This document shows, piece after piece, positions 10,832 to 20,422 of a stretch of DNA of 64,000 nucleotides. The number at the start of each line of letters is the position of its first letter. The stretch's first letter is position 1. The stretch comes from Euglena gracilis (taxonomy: Eukaryota; Euglenida; Euglenophyceae; Euglenales), in the NCBI GenBank assembly GCA_039621445.1, contig CP154956.1:93624406-93688405 (forward strand), in the 5' to 3' direction. The notes beneath the pieces are model-generated. The model searched no databases and was not told the DNA's origin. It saw nothing but the letters and a program-made list of their open reading frames with translations. The position numbers and the translations under genes are program-made.

Positions 10832-10835
10832 TTAA

Positions 10836-10960
10836 ACAAGAGGTGTCGGACGCCGGTTCTGTCCAAAGCCCGGCGTTCCAAACGCCGGTTCCGTCCTTCG
10901 GACGGAACCGGCGTTTGGAACGCCGGGCTTTGGACAGAACCGGCGTCCGACACCTCTTTT
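10836..10960. repeat. Perfect hairpin beside the TTAA end (copy 1)
   Basis: A near-perfect palindrome of about 125 bp. The arms AAGAGGTGTCGGACGCCGG and complement meet at CCGTCCTTCGGACGG. It reuses the neighbouring element's terminal words (GGACGCCGGTTCTGTCC). The second copy of the element (36.8 kb) has the same hairpin in the same place. Confidence 0.85.
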
Positions 10961-10982
10961 TGGCTCCCTGCGGATTTCCGGT

Positions 10983-11111
10983 GGTGGTCGCTGTGGTGGT
11001 CGGGCCGACCATGGTCGGGCCGACCATGGTCGGCCCGACCATGGCCGGGCCGACCATCGTCGGCCCGACCTGTGGTGGTGGTCGACCGACCTGTGGTGGT
11101 CGGGCCGACCA
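10983..11111. repeat. Cluster of GGTCGGGCCGACCATGGTCG palindromes
   Basis: Eight or more overlapping copies of GGTCGGGCCGACC/GGTCGGCCCGACC. Similar clusters lie at 9483-9575, 16341-16471, 16947-17168, 23434-23508 and 24998-25450. Each ends with ATTTTTTTGCACTACCCCC or a variant. Confidence 0.9.
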
Positions 11112-11153
11112 CCATTTTTTTGCACTACCCCCCCCCCTTTTTTGCATTTTTAA

Positions 11154-11573
11154 GCCCCCCCCCCCTGGTCGGTGGGTGGTCGGTGGGCATAAAAATGGTC
11201 TGTGAAGGCCCCAAATCACCCGGAAATGCACTTATGGCCAGTTCTCCCCCCCCCAGGACCATGTCCTGGGGGGTCCTGGGGGGGGGTCTAGGGGGGTCCT
11301 GGGGGGACCTGGGGGGGGTCCTGGGGGGGTCCTTCGGAGGGTGCTGGGGGGGTCCTGGGGGGGTGCTGGGGGGGGGGGTCCTTGGTGGGTCCCGCATTTT
11401 TTTGCAGAAATTTTGCAGCACAAGTTCAGGTTATGTGGCTAAAGTGGGTACCGCCCCCCGGTGGGTCCTGGGGGGGGGGGTCGGGTCCTGGGGGGGAAAC
11501 TGGCCATGACTCTCACGAGAGGCAGATAACTCCCCCCTCCACCCCATCGGAAGTTTTCTTTCAGGGGGGGGGT
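11154..11573 (+). mobile_element. TTAA-bounded element E, copy 3 (degenerate)
   Basis: TTAA at 11150-11153 and 11574-11577. The left part (GGTCGGTGGGCATAAAAATGG) and right part (CTCACGAGAGGCAG) match the 15.6 and 31.3 kb copies. The middle is replaced by about 12 tandem GGGGGGTCCTGG units at 11255-11395. Confidence 0.75.
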
Positions 11574-11577
11574 TTAA

Positions 11578-11775
11578 AAGTCGGCAGTTGACTCAGTAGC
11601 ACAGAGTGGGTAGTTCGCCGACTGGTCGGCCAACTGGCCCCCCCCCCTGTCTCACCGACTAGCTGCCGACTAGGCCAACCGACCAATTGGCGTCGTCGGT
11701 CGGCCAACCAATTGGCCAGTCAGCCGACTAGTCGGCCGACTAGCCAGCCCCCCCTTCCAGCCTGCCACCAAATAG
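11578..11775. repeat. GGCCGACTAGTCGGCC palindrome cluster
   Basis: Cluster of CCGACTAGT and GGTCGGCC palindromic words, first of a family also at 12180-12480, 27010-27155, 28114-28310, 31060-31250 and 31960-32135. Confidence 0.8.
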
Positions 11776-11824
11776 TTGAAGGGTCGATCGACCAGCTGAA
11801 GGGTCGGTGACTGATGCGTGAAAA

Positions 11825-11990
11825 AGTGGTGCCTGCAGGGGACCAGCTACCCCAAAGAGGCGCCCAACTAGGGTTAATACACATTGGGGGACCCTCGCTC
11901 GGCGCCTTCGGCGCCTCGCTCGGGTCCCCCAATGTTTTTAACCCTAGTTGGGCGCCTCTTTGGGTTCGCTGGGTCCCCTGCAGACACCAA
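11825..11990. mobile_element. Hairpin element G, intact copy
   Basis: A near-perfect palindrome with arms CCCAAAGAGGCGCCCAACTAGGGTTAA and complement, meeting at GGCGCCTTCGGCGCC. No insertion. It serves as the empty-site reference for the interrupted copies at 24.0 and 45.5 kb. CCCTAACCCTACTCCTT follows at 12035. Confidence 0.9.
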
Positions 11991-12083
11991 TTTAACGACG
12001 TTGAGGGGATGGGATGGGACAGTTAGGGATGGAAACTTGACCCTAACCCTACTCCTTTAAATAACGTCATCAACTTTTCAAGT

Positions 12084-12480
12084 TCAGAATTGCAGCGGCC
12101 TTCGGCCGCTGCGCGGGCTTCGGCCTTCGGCCGATGCGCGGCCTTCGGCCTTCGGCCAGGCGGCCTTCGGGGCGACTGGCGGGGGGGGATGGGGGGGGGG
12201 GGGTAGTCGGTCGCCTGATGGTGGGTGGCTGGTGGGGGGGAGGGGGTGGGGGGTATTGGGTAGTTGGCCGACTGGTTGGTCTGAATTGCAGCGGCCTTCG
12301 GCCGTTGCGGCGGCCCTCGGCCGCTGCACGGCCTTCGACCAGGAGGCCTTCGTGGCGCATGGCAGTAGACTGGGGGGTGGGGGGGGGGAGTCGGCCGACT
12401 AATGGTCGGTAGCTAGTCGGCGAGACGGGGTGGGGGGGTATTGGGTAGTCTGACTACCCACTCTAATGTACTAACGGGTC
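12084..12480. repeat. CGGCCTTCGGCC repeats and poly-G
   Basis: Many CGGCCTTCGGCCGCTGCG words at 12095-12175 and 12290-12355 alternate with G-runs. The stretch ends with the CACTCTAATGTACTAACGGG boundary shared with the 31.25 kb and 31.98 kb elements. No gene. Confidence 0.8.
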
Positions 12481-12501
12481 AGTACCGCCGACATTTTATA
12501 C

Positions 12502-12614
12502 ACAAATTGTGGCTGAGCCCAGATTTCAGCCTGAAAACGTGTTCAGCCAGGGGCCCCCGAAGGGGGCCCCTGAACACGTTTTCAGGCTGAAATCTGGGCT
12601 CAGCCACAATTTGT
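12502..12614. repeat. Hairpin abutting the YR element
   Basis: 45-bp arms (ACAAATTGTGGCTGAGCCC.. with CTGAAAACGTGTTCAG) flank a GGGGCCCCCGAAGGGGGCCCC centre. It ends directly at the TTAA of the recombinase element and reuses that element's terminal word CTGAAAACGTG. Confidence 0.9.
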
Positions 12615-12723
12615 TTAAAAACGTTTTCAGAGCCCGCCAAATGCCTGCCCTGAAATTCGTGGTCATGATTCACGCAAGGGGTCAAAAACGGCAATTTGTG
12701 AAATTTGGACCCAAAAAATGGCG

Positions 12724-12866
12724 CCCTCACTGAAAACGTGCCTGAACCCGGATGCCCTCACTGAAAACGTGTCATTGACCCGAATGCCCTCACTGAAAAC
12801 GTGCCTGAACCCGGATGCCTTCACTGAAAACGTGTCATTGACCCGAATGCCCTCACTGAAAACGTG
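12724..12866 (+). repeat. Left subterminal array of the YR element
   Basis: Five units of CC(C/T)TCACTGAAAACGTG, alternately followed by CCTGAACCCGGATG and TCATTGACCCGAATG. The order of alternation is the same in the right array. Confidence 0.95.
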
Positions 12867-12917
12867 TCACCCCCCCTTTTTTTTTTTTTTTTTCTTTTTT
12901 TCCGCAGCCCTGCCAAT

Positions 12918-15253
12918 ATGGCCAAACGCACGGCAAACTTTGTGAATGGTCTTTTGCCACCTCCCCCTAGGACGGAACTGTTCCTGGCTGCTCTCGCGGT
13001 ATACCAGCAAGATGCCAAGAAGCCGAAGGTTGACCCCCTTCATGGCACCTTGCTGGCACAGGGCAACACAAAGAAAAAGTCCGGCTCCGTGGGTGCAGAG
13101 CTTGCTGCTGTTGCCAACTGTTTGGAGTTCGCCAAACTGTGTCAACATCGGCAAGCCTCTTATCCTGAGCTGGATGATTTCTTTGTTGCCTGGACGGGAT
13201 GGGAGCTGGAACCCAGCCTGTTGTTCGATGAGGCGAGCGTCATCCAACAATGTGTGGCTCAACGTGAGCAGCAGTCGGGAACTTTGTTCGTTTCAGGGAA
13301 TCGTTCGGCAACCTCTTTTCAGACATACGTGAATGCCGTCGCTCGGGCATTCCGCAAAACAACGACCGAGGGAGTAGTGCTGCCTTCCTCAGAGCGCCAA
13401 TTCCCCCCAGTTCAACCAGATGTTTTCGCGTTCCCTGGGGCGCGAACGCGCGCGGAAGGCAGTGTCAACGGCGGTTCGGCCTCCAGCTGACATGTTGCAG
13501 CCTGAAGAGTTGGACCAGTTGCTGAAGGGGGTGAACTGGTCCAACGCTTATGAGGCGCAACGAGCGAACATCCTGGTGGTGGGTTTCACCACTGGCCTCC
13601 GCAGCGAGGTGTTGAGTCGGCTGGAGATTGGTTCCTTCACAGAGGGGGTTACAGTGGATGGCAGAAAAATGTTGACTGCAACCATCGGAACCATGAAGAA
13701 TCACCCAGCTGCTTTTGATCGGGTGGATGCGGCTCTGCTGCGGCAGGTGATCGTTGAGGGATCCGATCCTCTGTCGTGTCCGGTTGCAGCAATCAGCCGA
13801 CAAAAGCAGCTGGTGGAAAAAGCTCCACCCGGGAAGGATGGCAATTGGTTATTTCGCTCCGCGAAATACACCATCAACACCTTGTTACCCCTGCAGACCA
13901 CCCCGGAGACGTACCGGGGTGTTGCTGCATGGGTAACAAGCAAGGTTGACCGGCGGTTGACATTCAAAGACGTGGCCAGAAGAGCCGCGATGACAAGGCT
14001 GGCCAACGCGCCAGACTTGTCATTGGATGATGTCGCGAAGTACTTCATGGTACATCGCAACACCATCCAAATTTACCACCAAATGTCACGGAGTACCCCT
14101 GTCAAAGCCGCCACCATTCTTTCCCGGGGGACAAAGTCCGAACCAAAGGGTGAGGTTGCCGACAGTGCCGGTGGTGAGACCAAACACGAAGGGAAACCGT
14201 TGCGGCGTGTGCTTTTCTCTCGCACATCGGCTAAACGGCGGCGCACGACGTGTGTTACCACCTCCCCCCCCCCTAATTGACCCCCCCTCCTAATTGACCA
14301 AACGCCCCGGGGAAAATTTTTTCGACCCCCCCCCTAATTGACTGCCCGGGGGGATTCTGTGCTGAAGCACCCCCTAATTGACGGCACCCCCCCCCTAATT
14401 GACGCCCCCCCCCCTAATTGAACCCCCCCCCTAATTGACCAAAAGGGGGGTCCCGTGGAGAGGTCCCACGGTCAATTAGGGGGGGGGGAGGTGGTATACG
14501 TTTCAATTTTCCGTTCTTATCCCTGTTAATGAACTCTCAGGGCGCCTTTGAAGCAGGACGCAAATGAGCAACTCTCAACTCCCGACGTGAAGAAAGAGGC
14601 TGAATCCATCGGGTACTAAACTCATGTTTTTTCACTGTTCCTCTGTCATGCACCACAGACTGATGACCGAGGAGGAGTTCTTTGCACCGCATGTGCCCGA
14701 ACACACGCCATTTACCAGGTATTTACAAAGAAAACCACTCAAATTTTACGGTCACCACTTCCACAGTGAGCACATGATCGCCATCAACGTTGACGAAGAC
14801 TACGTCGACCTCACCCAACCATCGGCCGCCTGCCCGCCGTCCGTCACCCTGAAAACCGAGGAGGACGACGACGGCGCAGCTACGGCGCGGAACGTTGCAC
14901 GGTGGTCAACTTGGGCAAATTTTTGCGCCCCACCAAGTGACGAACACGCGGTCGAAAATCAGGACCTGACCAGTGTTCCGTCTGTCTTTCCCACCGCCGA
15001 GCAACGTTCCGCTCCTGCGGTCAGCTCTGTCTCCTCTGACCAACCCCCTGTGCCTCGTGCCGTGTCCCGACTGCCTATAAAACAGGAGAAATGTGGTTTT
15101 TGTGGTGTTGCCATTCCGAAAAATCCAAATTGTGTGGAGCTGAACAAAGTTGTCTGTGACGCCTGCGGTTTGGCATATCATTTTCATTGCCAAGATTTGC
15201 GGCGGCCACCAAAGTATGGCTCTTTTCTGTGCAAAGCCTGTCGTGTGCCGTGA
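12918..15253 (+). CDS. Tyrosine recombinase-PHD finger fusion protein (five exons)
   Basis: Proposed exons are 12918-13373, 13411-14249, 14541-14612, 14659-14718 and 14767-15253: 1914 nt, 637 residues. All four introns are GT-AG (37, 291, 46 and 48 nt) and every junction keeps frame. Residues 60-150 resemble a core-binding domain (SFQTYVNAVARAF). The catalytic domain has TTGLR (R216), TMK (K248), DVARR (R342, with Asp where His is usual), VHRN (H367) and the nucleophile in IQIYHQ (Y374). The C-terminus is a C4HC3 PHD finger: C585, C588, C606, C609, H614, C617, C631, C634. The start at 12918 follows a long pyrimidine tract and CAG. The recombinase should cut and rejoin DNA; the PHD finger may read histone tails (inference). 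The third gap is inflated by a TA element. Confidence 0.8.
14258..14494. mobile_element. TA-flanked element with TAATTGAC words, inside a YR intron
   Basis: TA at 14256-14257 and 14495-14496; ends CCACCTCCCCCCCC and GGGGGGGGAGGTGG. The body holds seven or eight CCCCTAATTGA words separated by poly-C. It lies seven bases into intron 14250-14540; without it that intron would be 52 nt. The same family lies in the opposite orientation at 34046-34277. Confidence 0.9.
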
Positions 15254-15446
15254 GTTTCGCCCCTTCCCTGCCGTCCGTTCTGCCGTCGTCTGTTCTGCCA
15301 AGGCAAACTAGCCTTCTCGTTGTCATCCTTCGTGTTGTAGAGTGCCACCCGAACCGCCTCACCTGTTGAGGACCACACGGCCTCTCAACCGCACACCGAT
15401 TTTTCATGATTGCGATTTTCGTTTTTTGCGGGGGGTTGACACAGAT

Positions 15447-15590
15447 GCCCTCACTGAAAACGTGCCTGAACCCGGATGCCTTCACTGAAAACGTGTCATT
15501 GACCCGAATGCCCTCACTGAAAACGTGCCTGAACCCGGATGCCTTCACTGAAAACGTGTCATTGACACAAATGCCCTCATTGAAAACGTG
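15447..15590 (+). repeat. Right subterminal array of the YR element
   Basis: Five CC(C/T)TCA(C/T)TGAAAACGTG units in the same orientation as the left array, ending at the right TIR. From the PHD stop (15253) to here there is only about 190 bp of unannotated sequence. Confidence 0.95.
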
Positions 15591-15643
15591 TTCATGACCA
15601 CGAATTTCAGGGCAGGCATTTGGCGGGCTGAACACGTTTTTAA

Positions 15644-16302
15644 GTCCCCCTGAAGAAAATACCATGCAAACAAGTCGGTGGCTGGTCGGTGGTCATAAAC
15701 ATGGTCTGTGGCGGGCCCAAATCACCCGGAAATGGTCCGGATGGGTCCAAATAAGTGTCTTACACCAACATAAACACCCCCAGATGGAAATCTTTGGTCG
15801 GTGGGGGGTCGGTGGACCCTTGATGGGGGCCCGGAGGGGTAAAAAAACAATGATGAAACAGGGATTACATGAAAATCCTTTAGAAATGCAAGCATTCTGC
15901 ATCACGAGAGGCAGGAAACTCCTCCCTCCACCCCCATCCGAACGTCAAATAACAAAATCCCTTCTGAGTTGGCAACATACTCGGGGGATAAGTTGTTTTT
16001 GTGGCTCACTTTTTCATAGGCGGGGGGGGCTCCGCCCCCCCCCGCACCCCCCCCCTCAAATAACAAAATCCCCTCTATGTTGGCAACGTACTTGAAGGGC
16101 TAAATCCTTTTTGTGCAAAATTTTGCAATTATATTGAAAATCCGATGGGGAGAGGTGTTCTTTTGCCAAAAGTGGCCCAAAATGGGCATTTCCCCCCCAA
16201 GTTTTTGCATATTCACCCCCGATTGGTGGGTTCTGGAGCCATTTAAGTGGGTTTTGACTGGTTTTGGGGTGATTTGGACAAAAAATTTTCAGGGGGGGGG
16301 GC
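15644..16302 (+). mobile_element. TTAA-bounded element E, copy 1
   Basis: TTAA at 15640-15643 (shared with the YR element) and 16303-16306. The ends GTCCCCCTGAAGAAAA and TTTTCAGGGGGGGGGGC are inverted. The + frame 15664-16095 (about 143 codons) stays open and matches the frame in copy 2 closely. It has no recognisable domain and begins in a repeat. Two TAACAAAATCCC modules lie within. Confidence 0.75.
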
Positions 16303-16340
16303 TTAAATTTCCAGAAAGGAGGGGGGGTAGTGCAAAAAAA

Positions 16341-16471
16341 ATGGTGGTCGGGCCGACCTGGTCGGCCCGACCACCACAGGTCGATAAGGTCGGGCCGACC
16401 AGGTGGGCGGGGCGACCATGGTCGCGCCGACCATTGGTCGGGCCGACCATGATCGGGCCGACCACCACAGC
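16341..16471. repeat. GGTCGGGCCGACC palindrome cluster
   Basis: Eight related palindromes, preceded by TAGTGCAAAAAAAATGGTGG, the mirror of the boundary at 11112. Confidence 0.9.
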
Positions 16472-16565
16472 GACCACCACCGGAAATCCGCTCGGGGCCC
16501 CTCTTTTTTGTAGTAGAGGCCAGAAAAATTTTTGATGTTTGTAGCCGCTGTTCAGAAACGTGATA

Positions 16566-16741
16566 AATTGGTCCCTACAAGGTACCCAGCGAACCCAAAG
16601 AGCCGCCCAACTAGGGTTAAAAACATGGGGGGACCCGAGCGAGGCGCCGAAGGCGCCGAGCGAGGGTCCCCCCATGTGTATTAACCCTAGTTGGGCGGCT
16701 CTTTGGGTTCGCTGGGTACCTTGTAGAGACCAATCTAACAA
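16566..16741. mobile_element. Hairpin element G, copy 2 (intact)
   Basis: A palindrome with arms CCAGCGAACCCAAAGAGCCG..ACTAGGGTTAA and complement around GGCGCCGAAGGCGCC. It is followed by a tract with CCCTAACCCTACTCCTTC that is also present, with a 434-bp insertion, at 24.35 kb. Confidence 0.9.
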
Positions 16742-16744
16742 CGT

Positions 16745-17190
16745 TGAGCGGGAAATGTTCTGCTGTTTGGATAAGAATCGTAACCCTAACCCTACTCCTT
16801 CAAATAACGTCAGAAATTCTTTTTTACCACAGGTTGATGCCATCAGGAATTCTTTTTGTGCTAAAAATTGCGCTTTTTATGCTCCACAGGGTTTGGCCAA
16901 GGGTTTGGATGCTTTTGAAAAGGAAAACCATTGAGGTCGTTTCTATCGACCATGTGGTCGGCCCGACCTCCAATTGGTCGGGCCGACCATATGGTCGGTA
17001 ACCCAAACAGGTCGGGCCGACCTGGTCGGCCCGACCTATAGTCAAAAGTCCTTTGAAAAAGGGGGGGGGGTAATGCGGTACAGTGGCCATTTCTGTCGAC
17101 CTCCAGAGGTCGGCCCGACCTTGGTCGGGCTGACCATAGGTCGGGCCGACCTAGGTCGGCCCGACCTCCAGAACTAGCATGGCCAATATT
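16745..17190 (+). repeat. Duplicated segment (empty-site copy)
   Basis: Nearly identical to 24349-25475 except for two insertions there (24376-24809 and 25038-25282). It includes two clusters of GGTCGGGCCGACC. It therefore shows the sequence before those insertions. Confidence 0.9.
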
Positions 17191-17194
17191 CCGC

Positions 17195-17720
17195 CCGGGG
17201 CCCTAAACCCTGACCCTAACCCTTACTCTCTAGACACTGTGCCGACACCAGCCGTATCTTCTGACCCTGTTTTGTGCTTTCCCTGTCCATCACTGACCCA
17301 AAGTAGGCCAAAAATAGGGTTAGGGTTAGGGTTTAGGGTCACGTAGCCCGAACCCAGCCCTAGCCCTAACCCTAAGCCTGACCCTAACCCTAAACCTAAC
17401 CCTAACTCTCTGGACCCTGTGCCGACATCAGCCATATCTTCTGACCCTGTTTTGTGCTTTCCCTGTCCATCAGTGACCCAAAGTAGGCCAAAGATAGGGT
17501 TAGGGATAGGGTTAGGGTCAGGGTCAGGTTAGGGTCACGTAGCCCTAACCTTGCCCTAGCCCTTTCCCTGAAACTAACCCTAACCCTAACCCTAACTCTG
17601 TAGACCCTGTGCTGACACCAGCCGTATCTTCTGACCCTGTTTTGTGCTTTCCCTGTCCATCAGTGACCCAAAGTAGGCCAAAAATAGGTGTGGACTAACA
17701 GACTTGATGCACTGCCGTGG
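17195..17720 (+). repeat. Three 178-193-bp units with CCCTAA/TTAGGG blocks
   Basis: Units begin near 17227, 17405 and 17598 with (C/G)TGTGC(C/T)GACA(C/T)CAGCC. Each holds TTTTGTGCTTTCCCTGTCC and telomere-like TTAGGG followed by CCCTAA. A reverse copy is at 8640-8885. Confidence 0.9.
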
Positions 17721-18289
17721 ATCGACTAACAGACAAGTACCGATACTTTTCCCCCTCAAAATAAGGAACCACTATTTCAGAATCTCAGAATTTTGAACCT
17801 CAAAATAACTTTGGAAAGAAAAGAGTTACTCTCCCTGAGTCTGTGGGAGGAATAAATGGGAAAAGGGGAGGAATAGGGTAATAGGAATAATGGTAATAGG
17901 AACAGACAAATTGTTCTGTTCCCGTCGGCGGGCTTTATCTTTCTTTCCCGCTGTCTGCCTGTGTGTGCAAGAGTCGGCAGGGCCATGTCAAACCCTAACC
18001 CCATCCCTTCAAATAACCACAAAAACCACCCAAAGACAGGCCCTTGTGGAAAGGACTGGCTGTTTAAAGGGCGTTGTGCCATAACCTAAAGTTGACAGAT
18101 GATTTCCTTTTTTTGGATCGACCAACAGAAAAGTAACCATTCTGCACATGTCCACTGGGAATGCATCAATCACAGAACCCTTAATTTACACAGATTGTGA
18201 ACACCAAATCATGTCAACAATGGGTTTCGACAGTTTGACTCTGCTTACAGTGGCCAATTTCAGCTTAAACCCCCCCAAACATAAGAAAC

Positions 18290-19105
18290 CCGTTTCTTAT
18301 ATTTGGATGTCGGCCGATCGGCCCAAAGGGTTTCTTATATTTGGGGGTTTCTTATGTTTGGGTGTCGAAGGGTATCTAATAATGGAACTTTTTCTTCCCT
18401 TGGTTCCTTCACGTAATTCGTAGAAGCCAATGTTTGTGGTTCTCCCATTTGACATCTTCTTGAGTCCAGTTGCACCTGCTCAGGGCTGGATAGGTATAGG
18501 TTTGTGAAAACACCTATACCCATATGTCCACCACTTATACCTATACCTATATCCCACCAATATGTCTTCATAAATTGCTCATCATACACCGACAATTGGT
18601 CGAAAATGGCCCCGAAATGGTCAATAATGGCCTAATATGGCACAAAATGGACAAAAATAGAAAGATGTTGGTTCCCAGAACAAAATTTCAAAATGATCCT
18701 TGAACTTCACTTCAACCTCAACTTCTATCTTCCTATTCTCTTGGAAATCTCTTGCAGTGGTGGTGGAAATCAAGCATTGCAAACGTCTTTCCCCTAAAAA
18801 CCCTTTCATTACCAGACATATAAGGGATATAGGAGGTGAGAAAACCTATACCTATACCTATCCCTATCCCTATACCTGCGTCTTCCTGTATCCCTATATC
18901 CCTATATCCAGCTCCACCCAAAAAGCCTTTGCAAAGAAGCAATAAACTGGACCAGCTTCATCTCTGTGTTGATCGCGCCTTGAGATTTGCTGTGACTCGT
19001 GTTGAAAATGGATGAAAGGTTTCTTATATATGGATTAGCATCCAACAGCCCAGGGTTTCTTATATTTGGGGGGTTTCTTATAGCCAGGGGTTTCTTATAT
19101 TTGGG
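18290..19105. repeat. GGGTTTCTTATATTTGGGG and CCTATA repeats
   Basis: Six or more GGTTTCTTATATTTGGG words lie at 18290-18362 and 19015-19105. CCTATACC hexamers lie at 18500-18555 and 18842-18908. From 17720 to 19105 I see no convincing gene; the open frames are low complexity or cross these repeats. Confidence 0.75.
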
Positions 19106-19107
19106 GT

Positions 19108-19754
19108 TTAACTTCCAGACCAATGACTTTCTTTTTTGTGTGTTTCTTTCAGTGGATACACACCCTGGCGAGGACCCTTCACCCTCTGCTTGTCATCCTT
19201 CATTGCAAGCAGCATGATGCCACTGAAGTATCCCAGTGAAGACAAGACATTATTGTTTTGGTGCATTGTCCTCGTTTCAAGCTCGCCATGTGCATAGCAG
19301 CAGGTATGTTCATACGGGCAGGTGCCTGTTGACACATGTTCGAGAAGAGAGGGGAGAAAACAGCAACTACCGGTCGCCTTCCAATTACGGCACAGTTTTG
19401 TTTTGTACTTCCGAGGGTCAACCAGGCTCTTTGACTTCTCTTCCGCATCACGTTTCTTGGACCTTTGCTTTGTCTTGAATTCAATTCCTTGAGTTTCACC
19501 CAATTCGTACACCTCTGCAAAGTCACTCTGGCAAAAGACAGTGTAAAATGAAAAGTCAACACACATACCACCATGGATCCATTCTCGGAAACTGGACCAA
19601 CAGTATCCAAGGAAGAGTTGCCACTCATTGAAGAAAAGGCACTCATCAAATATCTCAAAGTTGGTTCTGAGAAGAATCGAAAACTAAGATCCCTTATAAA
19701 AGCCAGGTGCGCCAGCTTTTCTGCCCAAAATCCGGTTTTCACGTTCGCGCCCAT
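19108..19754 (-). CDS. CCCH-type zinc-finger protein (three exons)
   Basis: Minus-strand exons are 19754-19569, 19527-19371 and 19325-19108, giving 186 residues. Introns are 41 nt (GTATGT..CCAG) and 45 nt (GTAGTT..ACAG). The 45-nt intron has no stop in frame and would read through. Only its removal gives the exact finger KLC-x8-C-x5-C-x3-H at C108, C117, C123 and H127, preceded by YKTK as in tristetraprolin-type proteins. Those proteins bind AU-rich mRNA and usually have two fingers; here I see one. A lysine-rich stretch precedes the finger. The first exon (62 residues) has no recognisable domain. The ATG at 19754 is the first in frame. Confidence 0.75.
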
Positions 19755-19985
19755 AGCGGATAAAACGCATTCTTAATATGTATCTTTGGTCATTGCCGAG
19801 CTGCCCCAGGCACTTGGGCAGGGTGGGCCTGGAAAGAACAAAAAGATTAAACCTTCACACACCAACCTCCTGACCCTTCCCCTTCCCCTCGTGGCGTTCG
19901 ATGGGCCGGTTGGCTGCTGACTTTGGCGGGTGGCTTTTGGTGGCTTTTTTCGGTGCATTAGGGCTGTGGCCATGCGTGGGTGGAG

Positions 19986-20150
19986 TTAGCAAAGACCATT
20001 CCAGGATCGTGGCAGCTGGACTACTTGCATGAAGAGGGAAAGGAAGAGAAATTGGTTACCTTCTGCTTGATGGTCGGAGCTCGGAGCGTACTTACCCTTG
20101 GTCTCAGGTTGTTGCCCCTTTGATCCCGAGGTTTTCCACCGAAAAAAATT
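19986..20150 (-). CDS. Candidate 3' exons of an unknown gene
   Basis: Minus-strand frame ..QQPETKGKYAPSSDHQ.. continues through a 36-nt GT-AG intron (20059-20024) to a TAA at 19986. The intron has a clear pyrimidine tract. The upstream limit is unknown. I do not recognise the product. It lies 230 bp upstream of the CCCH start on the same strand and could be a separate gene. Confidence 0.3.
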   Translation of the reverse strand, partial: NFFRWKTSGSKGQQPETKGKYAPSSDHQAEGNQFLFLSLFMQVVQLPRSWNGLC

Positions 20151-20422
20151 TAAGTGCGTGAGGGAGCTGTGGCGGTTGGAAGGTGGGTGTTTGTGGAAGT
20201 TGGCGGAACCAGCATAGCTCGTTGGCAAATATCACACGCCCCATGCAGGCACACATTCGTGGGGTTTTTTTTATTTTTTTTAAAAAAAACACTGTGAAAA
20301 TTGAAGAAAAGAACAACGTCCAAAAAAACCAAGTTGCCTTGATAACTTCCATCAACCACTTCTGCCTCTCTCTTTGGTGTTTCCCTTTCTCTTTGGTGGC
20401 CGTTTTTTCAATAGAAACATAA

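Larger units (their letters stand above)
12615..15643 (+). mobile_element. YR-PHD transposon with TIRs and TTAA boundaries (copy A)
   Basis: TTAA at 12615-12618 and 15640-15643 bounds about 50-bp inverted repeats that include CCCGCCAAATGCCTGCCC; they differ by one short indel and one or two bases. Inside each TIR lies an array of five 31-32-bp units in direct orientation. Between the arrays is one five-exon gene encoding a tyrosine recombinase fused to a PHD finger. Cryptons, the usual YR DNA transposons, normally lack TIRs and TTAA duplications, so this architecture is unusual. The element abuts TTAA element E at 15644. Confidence 0.75.

Noticed and set aside
14250-14540. Separate PHD-finger gene beginning at 14624
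   Set aside because: The ATG at 14624 lies inside a 46-nt intron; splicing from the recombinase exon gives a continuous frame through three junctions, so one fusion gene is the better model.
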